This document shows, one piece after another, positions 40,516 through 55,700 of a stretch of DNA of 64,000 bases. The stretch is from assembly GCF_001522545.3 (NCBI RefSeq), contig NC_031769.1:9971224-10035223 (forward strand). Direction: 5' to 3'. The notes under the pieces were generated by a model. The model was not told the origin of the DNA, searched no databases, and worked only from the letters and a program-made list of their open reading frames with translations. Source of the DNA: Parus major. Taxonomy: Eukaryota; Chordata; Aves; Passeriformes; Paridae. Position numbers and translations under genes: made by a program. Within the stretch, counting starts at the first letter, position 1. Each line of letters opens with the position of its first letter.

Positions 40516-43500
40516 AAAAACAAGCAGATTCACACTTTCCACAAGTCAGTCATCTTTAACTAAAAAGGACTTAGAGGAAACACCAAAGAATGCCAGTTAA
40601 TCCCAAATTTTAGGAATCATTCCTTTAAACCTTGTAGTTACAATGTGAGTGAGCAGATGCAGAAGGTACTGAAATTCTCCCACCGGTGCCAGGGGTGCAG
40701 GCAGAATGCTCTTCCAATGAATTCAAGAACATCTTTGACACTTTCTGCATCAAAACAATGCCAGTTAGAACACTGACACTTAATCCTGTGGCTGTGAGCA
40801 GAGGACACAGCTGAATTTACTCTGTGGTATGCCCTAAGCAGTAATCTATACAGGAAGGGAAAATATAACATAGAAGGTACAAGGTGCATCTCTAACACTG
40901 TTGATTTTGAAGATGTACTGAAATAGGAAGGATAATATGAAATGTTGTCACAGCAGATCTTTATAGAGAAGACGAAGGAAGATTATGTTGCCCAGAACCA
41001 GTGCAGAAAACATGAATATTAATAAGATTTTTTTTTTTTTACATCTGTATTTCTGGCCTGATAACGTGTGACACTTTTCTGCAACACAATGCACTATTTC
41101 AAAGGCAAAAAGAAACACTGTCCACTGAAAATTAACATGTGGTAAGAACATTCCTCTGCAAGACGTAAGTGATTTCATAATGAGATTTGGGGTTATGTCA
41201 TCTGACCATATTGTCTCTATGGTCTTTATGGCACATTAATTAACTTACACTTCTGGCATCACAGCCAGGCCTACAATTTTCATTCCAGGATGATATCCAC
41301 ACAGGATGAGCTAAGAATTAATGAGAAACGCTGAACAAGTATCAGGATACACACTGTTCTTAACAGTGCCACTGCTTCAAAGGTATTTTTTAACGTTGCA
41401 TGATTCTTGAACAAATGGAAAAAATTTTTGCCAGTTCATGCAAGCAGATGTGGCACGAGGATATTCACTGATGTGGCATGATACCACCAAAATGCACAAG
41501 AGGCAACCCCACCCCTCTAGGGCTGGAACAGCAAAAGAAAATTCAGGGATATAGTTAGAGGCTGCTTAGTTTGTCACTCAACCAAAACCAAAACACATGC
41601 AAACTCTTGGCAGAACACGGTTAATTATTAACTTTATTTATCATCTTACAAAGTAAACTGTAACAATTCATAACAATAAATATCCAAAACATTGAAACCA
41701 CACATTAATAATAATAAAACTCCAAAACTGAAGATCACAGAATTAGACTCCATTAGGCACATTGTTGCACTAAGTGGCACCCATTTAGAAGAAGCAACAG
41801 AGCCAAAAAACACAGTCTTCTACAAAGAGATCCAACATGAGCAAATGGAGCTAGATTAATACAGCAAATTCATATAAATTCAGGACAAGAACAGAAATCA
41901 GGCATTCTTTTCCACTGTTGTTTGGTTTCTTGCTAAGACAGAAAATACTGTTTGCTAAACTGTTTTCATTAAGAAAAAAGCATCCATATCTAGAACAACC
42001 TTTATTTTATTTATTACAAATACTGCCCCTCTTACACATTAACACAAGCTCATAATGGAGCATTTTCTAAAGTCATGTCATAGTCAAGGGACAGAAGAAA
42101 TGGTTTGCAGCAATACCAATACCCTCTTTCACAAATTTCCTGATACAACTGGACTTCCAGTGTTGCCTTTGCCCCTTTCCTTTTTGGTCTTACTGAAAAT
42201 ACAGCAAAAATAAAAATGCTACCCTGAGTAGTTTCAGGTATTACAAATTCTCCCTGACACCAGCAGTTGGAGCCCAGTTACTCTGAAGCACAGTGAGAGT
42301 CAAGCTCACTTCTTTTGAATGAGACACACACTAAGGCTGAGGAACACATCAGTGTAATGAGACAAGAAATATTTTAAATATCCACAGATGCTAACATTAT
42401 TACTTCTTATATTAAAAGACTTTAACAAAAAAATTCATAAATATGGAATTACTGTACCTTTTTATGACAGTCACTACTGTCATTTACTGATAGCTCTGGT
42501 TATTATTTTGTTTTAAACAGTTGTAAATAAGACTTTACACCTTCTTGATAGAAAACTTGCATTGTTAGTCACATATCTGAGTCAATTCCCTCCCCCTGAG
42601 CATAACTTTACCCTCTGAGAGGTAAGTATACAAGAACATGGTCTGAAGGGACTTATTTCATGTATTTTCAGAGATGCAACAAAGGAGGAAACATGAAATA
42701 AAAATCCGAAGGAAGAGACAGCCTTTTTTAATCAGTGTTTTTCCATACCCTAATGCCCCCCATATTTCCATGACTTTGGAAATATACTCAATACAAGCAT
42801 AAAATTCTAAAAAAGGACCCACTGAAGTCACAAACAGCTTGATCCAACTTGCTATTGGTTCTACAATGTATATTGCTTAAAATTTACAAGATTTTATTCA
42901 AACAGGTCATCTGCATATGGTTCTAAGACAGACATCCTGGGCCAAAACTGGAAAGTTTTAACACTATGATGCAATCAAAAGCAATAGTTCTGAAACTGCA
43001 TGGTGGATCCAGCAATGACATCAGCTCATGGGGAAAAAAAAAAAATAGGGAAAAAATTTTGACCAAAATACAGGATGTCAAAACTAAGAAAAAGTATTTA
43101 TTAGCATCTCTGATTAAAACCAGATGCCTTCAATTCAGAAACTATTTTTCTGTTAGTTATATTTTCTTCTTCCTGCTTCTCACTAATGACCCCTCCTCAT
43201 AAGGAAGCCAAGCAGCCACCTTCATGCCAGGTCACCAACCACAGGCTCATCAACTCTGCACTGGCAGCACACAGTACTCAGCAGAGGCTGCAGCAATCCT
43301 GTGTGATGCTCCCTCTTCTTATCTCTAATGAAGTGTGGATGTCAACACCTGAAACCTCCACATCTCAAGGCAAGGCTATTTTACAGTGTCTTATCCACAT
43401 GTTAAATAGATAATTGCTAGGAAATGCGAGGAAAGTGGTCTAAAGAATTGCTTAGGTGTATAATGCACATATAATGCCAGCCTGAGCTCTGCAACAGAAA

Positions 43501-46500
43501 TCAAATGCTGTTTGTGTAAACTGATCCCTGATTTTCAGATACTAATTTGTTATAGCTGGCTGATGTGGACATCTCATTGGCTGCCTCCAAAGTCTGAACG
43601 ATCCTTCATCATTCTCTTCAATATGCACAAACCTCCAATGAGTTATTTGGGTTTTTTTATTAGCAGAAAAACATCTAAAAGCTACAAACAAAAGATGTTT
43701 CTGAGCCATGAAAAAAAAAAACATGTTAAATCTTGAAAATCAACCATTTTTTTTCAAATATTATATTCCCAACACAAAAAAATATTTTTACATATTTTAC
43801 CCCCAAAATTATTTTTACACTAGAGATAGGCTTTAAAAATCCTGAGGGACAGAGTGGGAAGGTCAAATAAGTGTCCTGAAACACCCACCCAAACATTTCC
43901 AATCCTGTTACATCTTTTTTTGGTAAAGTTTAACTGCAGAGACATGCTCTCATTCTTGCTGGGATCCAGCTGCCACTGTTTCCCTCTGCCTGCAGCCACT
44001 AAAGCCACAGCAAACGTGGCAGGAGTGAATGTGTGCTAGCAGGTCCCTCCATTCACAGTCCTGACATCAGTCAGGGTCTGAAGGAACGCACAGAACCGAG
44101 CACAGCTGGGTACCACACACATCCTCAGCTGTCTCACCCACGAGCACGGGGACAGCACAGAGGCCAGGCAAGGCCACCTGAGGGAATCCCACTGAACAAC
44201 ACAGCCTGTCTGGAGGCAAACAAAGCCTTGGTGCTGAAGAACAGATGCTTGGGCTTCACTGATGAAATGTTCCAATATAGTATTTTTCCCGTTGTCCACT
44301 GGACACTGTTACTGTTTTTCCTTCATTGCTGTGCCAGATATAAAAAAAGGGGAGGAGGGAATAAGAAGAAACATGTGTTTCCAAGACTGCAGTTCCTGCC
44401 TATTAAAAGAACATTTTAAAAAAGTTACAGCTACATCCAGAATACTATTTATCCAGCTTTAAAAGTGGAAGCATTTAGTCCAGTGGAAGAAAATAATTTA
44501 AAGGACCATCAAGCTTATTCCTTCTTTAGGACTCCTCTTGCAGTGTACAATACTACAGGATTGCAATCAAATATTGTCTAGATGATTTTTTAAAATGAAC
44601 AAGTTTCTTCCAGATGTGAAAGTCTTTGAGGCTAAAGAACTCAATAACACGTCAATACTGCAAAGATTGTGGAGATTAATAATAGCAGCAGAAGGAGGTT
44701 TCATCTTCACTTCTACTAGAACAAAAATTGCTGAACAGTGTAGTCTCCTGAAATGGCTGAGATGTCTCTTATAGTCTTTCTCATACTGGATCCCTTACAT
44801 CACCAGTTGAACTCTTTAAGGATTATCTAGGCGTCCTTTCTTCTTGCATGTCCTTTTGGATGTTTTCTTCTTTGAGTTGGGCAGTCCATCCCTGGACAGC
44901 AGAATCTTTAACCATGCAAGCACATTCACACTTACAATCATGTATTTCAGCTCTAATTGTTTTCAATATGTCTTAAGCCCATAATAAAAGCACTATGTTC
45001 CATGCAACTATGTTTGTGCCTACACATTTCCATAAGCAAATAAAATAATCCACAGTTGCACAGCTTTATAGAACTATTCAGATAAAAATTTCTTCTACAT
45101 GAATGTCACACTGCAGTTTCCAGACCAGTCAGTTTTTCACAGGATAATCCACGATAAAATGCCCCACAGCTTTTTATACTAGACTGTAAAGAAAGATGTA
45201 ACACTTGTTCTTGGCTTTAAGTGGTAGCAGAGGGCTCCCAGAGTAGCAATTCTATTCCTTAGAGTATAATGGTGTCCAACCTCAATTTACTATGTTGTAT
45301 CAACCTGAGGTTTGTCAATAATACATAACTTCATGTCTGAAGCTAACACTTTTTTAAGAACCCATATACAGTATTAGTTTCCCAAACATAAGAGATTGCT
45401 CTTAACCTAAAGATGAATCACCACTGGAGAAGTACCATCTGGAAACAAAGCACAGTTTTTCCTGCAGCACAGGAAAGAATGGCATCTAAGAATTGTAGTT
45501 CATCCCCAAGACATTAGATATAAGGTAGGAAATACAAGGAGAACTTTTTCATGTCTGTGTGATCAGCAAACACTTGAATTTCTTATGACCTGAAAGAAAA
45601 ACTCAAACAAAACAGCTATCAACATATGAATCGTTGAGATATCACAGAAAAAATAAATATAAATAAAGGGGCGTGGGGGATAATCACAGCTCAATGTCTT
45701 GAGCTCCTGGTATATATTATTAATGCTCTGGAGTGCTTATTGACATGTTAGTTGGAGACTTAACTTTACGGGCACATATTCATCTAGAGATGTTTCAGAA
45801 CAGGTCTTGGGCATCAGCAAAATAAGCTGCTACTGGATGTGAACCCACCATAGCTCTGCTGCCTGCCCTGCTGAGGCTCTGAGAAGAACACAACAATGCT
45901 TCTGCCACTGATGGGAGGTCTGAGCACACACCTCCAGCCACCAGCCCAAGGACAGAGGAAGGACTCTGGCTCAGAAGCAGCATCCACCTCTGCCTCAAGC
46001 TGCTGGGCAAGTCTTAGAGCCAGCTCTGGATTTCAAAGCTCTTTTGCTTCCAACTCAAAACCTTCTGTATGTCTGTGTCCTTGTCTGCCAAACTGATCTT
46101 CCCTCTCTCATTATTCTCCCAACCTGGGAAGGGCTCTGAATTTGCTCCAGTTTTCAGTTTGGTTCAGTGAGAGCCAAAGCCCCTACAGACCGCCAGACAC
46201 TGTAAATGGAAAGGCACAACAGGTTCATGTAAACCTCAAGATATGTACAATAGAGTTTTACTTTATTGACTGCGTATTTCGAGGCACCAGAGGTCATAAT
46301 GGTTAATTGTTTCAAGCCAAAAGACATTGTTGCAAATTCAGCAAGAGCATGTAATTCATTTCAGGTGACTGAACTGAAACATGCACATCACAAAACTAAC
46401 TGTAATAAAGATGTCTTCTTAGTCTGTTTAACAGAAACATCGGTGACTCTTTTGAAAGGGTGTGAGTCAGTATAAAAGCCAATACACTACTGAGAAGCAA

Positions 46501-49500
46501 TAAATATAATGGGATTAAAATTATCTTCTTTCACCAGACAGCTGAGACTGAGCATCAAGAAACCCCACATACCCTGGTGTGATTTAGAAGGCCTCCTAGT
46601 GACAGTGATCTGTCCCTTGTCCTTCTTGACCTCAGCTGCTATTTAAGGAATTGGGAGCATTGTGGGGAAGGGGCTTGCACATCTGAGCCACAAAGCTGTG
46701 GAAAAATCCGTGACTCAGAACGGGTAACTCGCGCATGCCTATCCCTAAGGGAGCTGCTGCCTCCTATAACATTCCCTTAAGTGGGAAGATTTGTTCATTC
46801 CAAGAGTCAGTGTGTGAGGTTTTTCTTCCCCTCCTTCTATGAATGTATATTTCTTTATATCTTTAAATATGCCTACATACACTCACATACTGCTTGCAAG
46901 AATAATGACGTCTGTGTACGGATTTTTACATTTCAAAAGCTCCTTCCTTAAATATCACTGAAAATAAATCATTGCCTAAAGAGATGTTTCCACAGCTAAA
47001 TCCTTAAGTTCCTTAATGTGTCACATTTAGCCTTTAATGGAATACATAGTCCTTGTCCACATTCTTATATCTAAATTTTAGTTGTTCTATCAGTGATAGA
47101 CTAACTTCTTACCCTCCTCACCCCACAGCAGTGGGTAGAAACAATTGCATACTTGACTTTGCAAACCATTCCTTTCACACCACAAACAATCAAAAGTTTC
47201 TGCTATCCACATCTTATGAAACACAGGAACAGAGGACTAAACCACCATAAATGCTGGATACCACAAAAGGACCAAGCTTTTTGAATCAACTCCATTTTCA
47301 CACAGGTTCATGAAGCAAAACTAACTCATGAGGCTTCAGAACAAGTTCAGTAGATTCCAAGTACACCAGGAGAACATCACAATGAATGGTAAAAGGAAAA
47401 CTAAGATTAAAAACTAGCCATAAATGTATCGCATGGTCCTGAACAGAATCTTTTATCTCATGTGTTGACCACAGCAATACACTCTCAAATTCCTAAAACA
47501 GAAACAATTTATGCCTTTGACATACAATGTCAAAGGACTGAGGCACTGATCACTTGGCCTCTCCTGTTCTTTTGCTATTTTGAAAATCCTGTGAAGAAAT
47601 TAAACGTATCTTCTCACCGACCCCTCAACTGCCTCTTTTTCCCATAAGAAAACGGCTTGAATACAGTCTTCAGGAAATTACCCTATTGGATCCAGATTTT
47701 TCATATCCCTGAGCTGCAAACCCAGCTCTGGAAAGCAAGAGATAGGCATTTCTCCTTTGGCTGGCAATTTCATTAATTGGTCTATGAACCACTTTTTTTA
47801 AGGCAATGCTAGAAAAAGGTATTAAGTGCAAGGCTGGAGCAATTTTTCCTTACTTCCTCATGATTCTTGCCTTGCAGCAAAAGGTGAAGAGAAACAGCTT
47901 CAAAACATTTTCCAGAAGATGGCTGCTTAGATCAACCTGTATTCAGGAGGAAAGGCAATTCCTCGTATTCCCCCATTTCCACACTGTGTTGAAAGCAAGA
48001 ACCTGCACTGGGATTTTAAGGTGATTGCACACGTTTGGCTGCAGACAGAAGGCCCCTGCCCATGACACGTGTCTTCTGACAAGCTACTGAATGTATCCTT
48101 CTCCACAACATGTATTGAATGAGGGGGCTCTTCAGCTGACACTCACTCTCCTGGAGTTGCTCTCTTTTTCTTGCAAATTCTATAAAGCACTGAACAAGCA
48201 CAGAAAATGAGATACAGGTGTGGTGAGTTCATAGGTTCATTCGATTCCTCATTCATCTAATGACCTGACCTTAAACATATAGTGAAGCATCATTTAAACA
48301 AAAATTGCTTGAAGATCCCTTTCCATTTGCTCAGTAATCCAAAAGAAAGACTGCCGATCCTTTGATTTAACACTGAATCTCTTTTTTAAGTAAGCAGTGA
48401 AGATGCCATCAACCTTTTTTTTCCATGCAGGAGACAAACATGCTCACTCCATGTGTGACAATTTGGTTTAAGTTAAGCTGGCAGTACCAGTGAGACTGAA
48501 GCACATGCCTAAAATGCCTTGCTGAACTGGGACCATACTCTACATAGCTTTCTCTCACAAAAGCTATGTCCAGCTGCTCACTGAACAGTCAGGAGACGAT
48601 GTGGATATGGGAGTTCTTCCATATTTGAAAGCTGTGTTCATACCCCAAAAAATACAGCCTAGTTTTGCTTTTTATAGAGAGGAAAAGAAAGCCTGGTGGC
48701 TGAGAAATTATTAATAGTGTGAGGCCAAACATTCATCTGAGGACCACAGCTATAAAATCACTCCTATAAGAAGGCTCACTGTGGGTTGTTCTACAATGCA
48801 AAGAATTGGTGACTGATTTCTACCTCTGCCAGGGGGACTCATTGCTGCATTACTGACATGAAACTTTGAAAAAATACGCACTATTTAACTGTGTGATTAC
48901 AGCTGCATACTACTCTCAAAACAAATTTCAATAAAAATAATAAAAGATCTCATCAACTTTCAAGGTATATTCATATCTAAAATCAGTGTTAATAAGTAAT
49001 TGAACAAAATAATTTTCAAAGCCATTCAGTTCTGCTCATTTCCCTGCTCCTGAGAGAACCAAGGGAAATACTTTTCCATAGATATAAACAAGCATATAGT
49101 TCCATCATACAAAAAAAAAAAAAAACCAGGAATTGTTTAATTGACAGTCATATACTTGAGTGATGATCCTAATGACAGTATTAAAACCATCACAAGCACC
49201 CTTACCCATGCTTGGATTCTAGTTCATTTACATAAGATGTAAATTTACTGCCATTATCAAGTTTTGCATACAAAAAGCTGTAACATTATTTTAAGGGAAA
49301 CAACTTCAGAACCAAATATCTGTTTAATGCACTGTGCTTCACCTCTCATGTGGCATATTTTTGCTGACTATCACTAAACTGCACAAGGCATAATTACATC
49401 CAAAATTTTAAAACTTGGTGTTACAGCAAATCTCAGGTATTAATTCGCTGCAGGAGAGGCCAAGTATGCCATTCTAAAATCCACATACAGTGGGTGATCC

Positions 49501-49563
49501 ACAAGAAATGTGCTGGGAAGCACAAAATTACTTATCAGTGAAAGGGTGGAAATTTAGGGGGGT

Positions 49564-49765
49564 ATCACAGAATGGCTGAGGATGGAAGGAGCCTCAAGAG
49601 GACACCTTGTCCAACTCTCCCTCTCAAGCAGGGCCACCTAGAACAGGTTGCCCACGTCCAGACAGCTTTGTGAGCATCTCAAAGGATAGGGAGTCACAAT
49701 CACCCTGTGCAAGCTGTAATAGCCTCAAAGTAACAAAATGTTTTCTTTATCTTCAGTGTAGTTAC
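49564..49765 (-). mobile_element. CR1 LINE 3' fragment, diverged
   Basis: The plus strand reads TCACAGAATGGCTGAGGATG, then TTGTCCAACTCTCC and CAAGCAGGGCCACCTAGAAC with AGGTTGCCCA, the classic antisense CR1 3' end. Further match continues weakly through GCATCTCAAAGGATAGGGAG to CCTCAAAGTAACAAAATG near 49740. The end of the match is approximate. It is a short, old, non-coding copy. Confidence 0.88.
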
Positions 49766-52690
49766 ACAAATTATTTTATTCAGCAGAAAAACTGGATTTA
49801 GATGTTTCTATACATGCACCCTTTCCCAATGCATCCATCTTTTTCTCTGTGCATACTGTTCAGACCCTATTCTCAGCAGGATGCAGTTATTTCTGAAGTT
49901 GCACTTTATAGCACACACTGTTGAACTGCTCCAACTTTAAATGCTAGAAAAAGAAACTTACTCAGGGGAAAAAAAAAACCTCTATGAGATTTTCTTGCTT
50001 TTCTTGTTTTCTTGTTTCTTTTGGTTTTGTTTTGTTGTTTGTAAACCCAGGCACCAGTGGAATCATAACCCACCTGCAAACAGCAACAAGGCAGCAGTGA
50101 CAGCGAAAAAGACTTTTAAAATCCTGCTTCACGCCACATCATGTATAACCCTCAGCTCTGTTGTTCCAAGCCTGGCTCCCCAGGAAGCTGTATTTTGTAT
50201 TTTGTGGGCACTCATGTTAACACCACAGGCTAAACTGGGCATAGCACTTGCACTGAGCAGAGAAGAGGTGCAGGATACAGCAATCACACAATCCAACTCT
50301 TCTCAATTTAGGCCTGGAGCTGGAAAATAGGTGCAAGTAACATGACTCTGCCCCAGCTGGCACTGAACCCTCTGCAGCTAGGAAGTTAGCAGAAGCCAAG
50401 AAGAAGGGCCTTTATTTTTCTTCTCCTCTTCCACATACAAGTGTGAAAGGAGACACGCTTCAGTATGCCAGGGATGTTTTACAGCCATGCTGCGCATTGT
50501 GCTAAATGACAGTGCCGGGGAGGGGCAGGGTGGGAGCAGAAATCTTTATATAGAACTGAGCAGTAATTCAGCCCCTGACAGTCACATGAATACAGCCCTG
50601 CTGAACACAAACAGTATCTTTCTCTGGTATTAGGCTATTAGGCAGATAAGGCTCCACTTTGGATTTGAAAGACTTAAACTGACAAACGATCTTGGGTTCT
50701 TCTTCACCCTGCATACGGTGGCAGAGGGCTGGAGGAATCTCTGCACTTTCCACTGCTTATATAACAGGTGTACTCATAAATATGTAAAGATGATTTGAAG
50801 ATACAGTTTCTAATCCATGCTTTATGCCTGAACAATTTAAATTGCTTTCATCATGTAGACAGCATTGCCAGCTCTTTCCAAGTAGTTACTTTATAATTTT
50901 AGGCTCTATTAGCTGTATTTTTGTTTAGTGTGGATTTCATGTGAATTGAGAGGGAAAAAAAAAAAGCCCACCCACACTGAATGGGGATATAATTAAGAGA
51001 AATGCATTTTTAGATGGAAAATAGATGTCACGACTTAGCTCCAGATCAGATTTCAAGAAATTTAAGATGCACATTTTCCATAAATGCCTTGCACTGTACA
51101 GAGGATACCCTAATCTAGCTCTAAGCAAACATGACAGAACTAAACAACAACAACCAAAAAAGCAAACATCAAGCATGACCAATAGAACACATAGCTCAGC
51201 TAGTGTCTCTACAGCCTGTAAGTTTCAGCAGTTAACAAGTTTATTATTCCATGACAGAAATTTGTTTGAAATCAACTTAAGAATAAAATATTTCAATTTG
51301 CAACATGTTGGCCCTGACATGCTTCGAGAGCAACGTTTCCCATGTGAAAAAGGAGCAATTGCAAAAGGGGACATCACATGAATTACCTACATGATGATCC
51401 TGTACCAAGTGGACTGTTTAAGCCCTGGTGGAAGGACAGATGACCAAGGAAGGTAGGGCAGGATGATGGAATGACCCTGACAGGCCACACCATGGCCAGA
51501 TGGCTTTAGAGAGAAGAAAGTCAGAAATTAAACAGTGAGGGGAGGGGAAAACAGAGAGGTGAGAAGAAGCTAAAAATGAAAGTAAAAGGCACATATGTTG
51601 GCTTTCTGTCACACAGAAACAGGTGATACCAACCATGTATTAAAGGACCAGAAATGCTACAGAGCTTTAATGCTAATTAGTGCCTTCCAGCCAATGAGTA
51701 ACAACTTCTCTAAATATGGACTGGTTTCCCAGTCCTGAATGGGGTTCCCATCTTTCCACTGGGAGTACATCATGGCCCATTGCTCCATATAAGTAAATGC
51801 TCTGTCTCAAACACAAGATGTTCTACCACCAACAACTACACACAAAGCGAAGAAAAAGTATCTGTTTCTTTTTGCCGTACACCCTAGCACAGATCCTTAA
51901 ATATCACAGACTCCTTCTGACTATTCACAGACCTAGCTTTAAGGGAAGTACACCCATTAGTGCAGCCCTGATGCCAGCATAGCTTTTGCCATTTATTTTT
52001 AGGTGAACTGGACTTAGTTCTGAGTGAAAAAATAAATCCAAGAATTTATTTTGGGAAAACTTATACTCCCCCCCTCCCTTATCTGAGCCCCTGAAAATTA
52101 AGCTTCAGCTTTTGCATTGAAAGTACAACCATATTGCTATTTTGTGGAGATTTCAATCACCTTTCAACAGCAATTCCTATTGTAATTTCATTGTAATTAC
52201 TATTGTACTCTCCTAGGAGCCCAACTCGGTGAGATGTGGCTGCTTTATTGTCTGTGCTGGGCTCAGGGGTGGAATGCAGAAACCAGTGAAGGGGGTAACC
52301 CAGTCCATGACAACAGTCATACAGCATTCTCAAAAGAAGCCTGGAGAACAGGTGCCACAGTGTTCCAGAAGGATGTGGCCACTTAGATGCTTTATCCTCT
52401 CTTAACTCTAACACAACTATGGGAGCAATTTTTGAGAAAGAAGGACACATAATATGTTTCACTAATACTTAAGTAAGACATTTTGGTAGCATCTACTGGC
52501 TACCATTTTCAAACTACCACTTTTTACAAGGTCCCCATGAGCAAAAGAACCTTTTACTCTAGGGGAAAGTCAGGGGAGATGTCTTTGGGTTGCCTGATTT
52601 AGAGCAGATTTATGACAGAGTGAAAAAACCTCTAAAATTCAGAACACAAAGCTATTCATGTTTAAAAAGTTCACTTCTAAGAAGAGTTGG

Positions 52691-52706
52691 CTTCTTCTTC
52701 TTCTTC
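52691..52706. repeat. Trinucleotide repeat (CTT)5
   Basis: Five CTT units on the plus strand, GAA on the gene strand. Confidence 0.85.
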
Positions 52707-55700
52707 CCAATTTCAGTCTAATCTAGTCCTAGATACTCAATTTGCTTTGGTCTGAAGAAGGCACAAAGGATCAAGCTGGCAGATGGGGCCTGGTGGTATT
52801 TCTAGTATATATCCTGCACCAGAGTGGCTTATAAAGAAAGTCAAATCTGAAATTGTATTTGTTATTTACCAGAAGTAACCAATTACAATACTTAAGAGCC
52901 AATGGGCGTTTGAAGAAGCATACATGTGCAGTTTCACATTTTGAATGATGTACAATAGACATAACATTGCAGGTGATATTACCTTATCAAAATACTCAGA
53001 AAAGCACTTTGCAGGTCAGCCAAAGCCAGACCACCACCTAGGAATGACAAGCAGCATCACAAGCAGTAAGAGGACTTTATGTTTCAGAGATGCTGTGTTT
53101 TTTGCATGATCTTCATGAAAGAAAAGAGCCCAGAGTATTTCCTCAATAGTAGAAAGAGTTGGTACATGAACCAGCTGGAATTCCTTCCTCTCAGGAGAGA
53201 GAAACTGGCACTGATGCGAAAGGATCCAGGCTTCCTAGACTTGTTTGAAAGGTATCCTATGGAGAGAAAACTCTTATGGACAAGGTTACCACAAGTTAAC
53301 AAATGTCTCTGAAAGGTCCAGCAGTCAAAGATGAAATTTAACATCGCTGTGGCTATTTCTGGCTCAATACATCCCACACACAGCTTCCTCACTTTTCACA
53401 AGGTGACCCCAATCACCTCGCTCAGCCACACAGCATCTTTGGTAGAACAAAAAACAGACAGGAGGCTGACCTTCAAAGCCAAGGAAGAAATATTAGACTT
53501 GCCAGGAGCCCTCATCTTCCTCAGAATTACCACTGGCAGACAATACCAGCCACAGCATTATTGTGCTCAGGAAGAAAAACAGTGTCTGGGTTAAGCAACA
53601 ACAAATATCTTTTCCCACTGCAAACAAAGGAGTATGTTCTCTGTTTCACCTTGCTCCAGAAGTGACTGCTGGAGGTCAAAGACACCAGCTTTGTGAAACT
53701 CCCAGTAAACAAAACAGTTTTCACAGACGTTCTGACGGCAGCACTAAGGCACAGAGTCACTTTTCCTGCTCCTACACCCTTCACCTACCACTACAGTGAA
53801 GAGCAAATACAAGTTACTACAGTCTGACAGTGAGGCAGAAGCAAAGACATCACGGCAAAGAGCAACCTCGGGCATAGGATGCAAGAAGGATTAATCTTTA
53901 GAGGAATTACTTGCTTATTTTTTATCCAAATTATTACAAAGGACAGTATCTTTACATAGAAACCAATGATTAAGCAAAGCACAGTAAACTTCAAGGAAGC
54001 TTTTAAAAATGTTATTTTTCTGCCACTTCTTGCTTATATAGAAGTCCCCTGAGCTACAGGCAAATATATGAGTAGCCAGTATTTAAGCAAGTATTATCAG
54101 AGCAGCTGCCTTTGATACCCTCTCAAACTGTAATGTATGCACAATCCTTACAGTGTTCAATATTGACTTAAAACAAATTACTACTGCAAGTAAATGTCAA
54201 GTCATCTCTAGTAAAATACTGAAAACATACTAAACCTGAAATTCTAAGATGTTGCAGTGCCTTTTGGAGTTTCCAGGAAAACATATATCATAATATTGGA
54301 CTAGACATTTAAAAAATGCCACTACAAAAGCACTAAACCAGTGTATTTCTGGTCAAGGGTGGCTCCAGTGGTTTACATACCTATGTACACACACAGACTT
54401 CTTACATTTACTATGTATGTCTTAGAAAGGAGCCATCCACCAGTTCTACTTGCAGGTAGATTTGTTTTGAAAGCTGTTGAGTCTTCTATGCAAGTGTTTC
54501 ACTGTTTATCTACTGTTATTAATACTTTCTGTCTTATCTTCAAACTCCACTTGTCTAATTTCCATTCCTAGGAGTTCAATCTTCTGTTGTTTTGGACTGC
54601 TAATGCTCTGCAGTATGAGAAAGTATTCATCCCCAACACAAGACTTCTCAAATAATCAAAATAAACTCCAATCTTTCTCCTGGTAAATAATGTTTATTAA
54701 GACTGCTTTAATCCCCAATGTCTATGCCTCTACTCTTGGTCACTCTTCAAGATCTACTGTGAAATGCTTGTCCAATTCTCCCAAGCCTGTGACTGATGTC
54801 AGTGTCTGCCAGAGACACAGATAAAACCTTGTGATTGGAATGTGCCAAACTTTAACAGCATAAAATTCAAACACATAAAACACAAGACTTTTTTTTATCA
54901 CCATAAAAGCAAAATATTATTAAATTTAACTGCTGATAGTCCCATTGTTGCTGCTCAACATAACAAATCAACCTTTTCTATTACAACACAAAGCAAATTT
55001 GAAGTAGAGCAAATTAAATGTACAGCCTGTTATTTTCCCTCTCAGAAATAAACATTACTCCACAGTCCAACAGGACTTTTTCTTAAAAAAGGTTAATCCC
55101 TTACTTCACAACACTCAGAGAACTTATGGCATCTACTAAAGAAAGTATCCATTATTTTTTCAGACTAAAAAGACATGGCAAATGAAACTGAGCTCTTCCA
55201 ACAAATTCAGCAAAGGGGTTTGCCATTATCATCTTTCAGAAAAGAGCAGGGATGTTTCTACATTTTGCGCTTTCACTGGGTGTTGTTGGTTCCTCCTCAG
55301 GCATCTGCCAAAGAAGTCTAGCATTTCAAACAATTTTTACTTCAAGATTCTTCACTAAATTTGAACTGCTTGCATGCCACCACAATGCCATAATTTTATT
55401 TGTTCACACATTCATAAAAAATAACTGGTCATTTAAATATTTATTTCAAGGATAAGAGGCATAGCACACAAAATTCTAAACTTTGCTCATTCCCCTTGAA
55501 ATTATAACAATGAAAAATGTTAGTTAATATGACTAAGGATATCCCCACAAAAGAAAAAAAGTGAGATTTTATTATTTGCTACTACCAGAAAGAAATTTTC
55601 TGTACAATTCCAGAGCTGTTCTGTAAGAGTTGCTATGAAAAGTCCAAAGACCAGTTTGGTCTATTTTCTCATTAAATGGCAATAATGGATGCAATATCCC

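Larger units (their letters stand above)
33437..49563. other. Unique intron sequence with microsatellites
   Basis: About 16 kb with no supportable gene. It contains the longest ORF of the AT-rich part (157 codons, plus strand, 33454-33927), which I do not recognise, the simple repeats listed separately, an AT-only stretch at about 40436-40515, and a small CpG-containing pocket at about 46705-46740. Confidence 0.5.

Noticed and set aside
44033..44419. 128-codon plus-strand ORF
   Set aside because: It is shadowed by a minus-strand ORF in the same DNA and is not similar to anything I know.
49941..50330. 129-codon plus-strand ORF with a Phe-rich hydrophobic segment
   Set aside because: The hydrophobic run comes from a T-rich low-complexity stretch at about 49988-50040, not from a conserved membrane helix.
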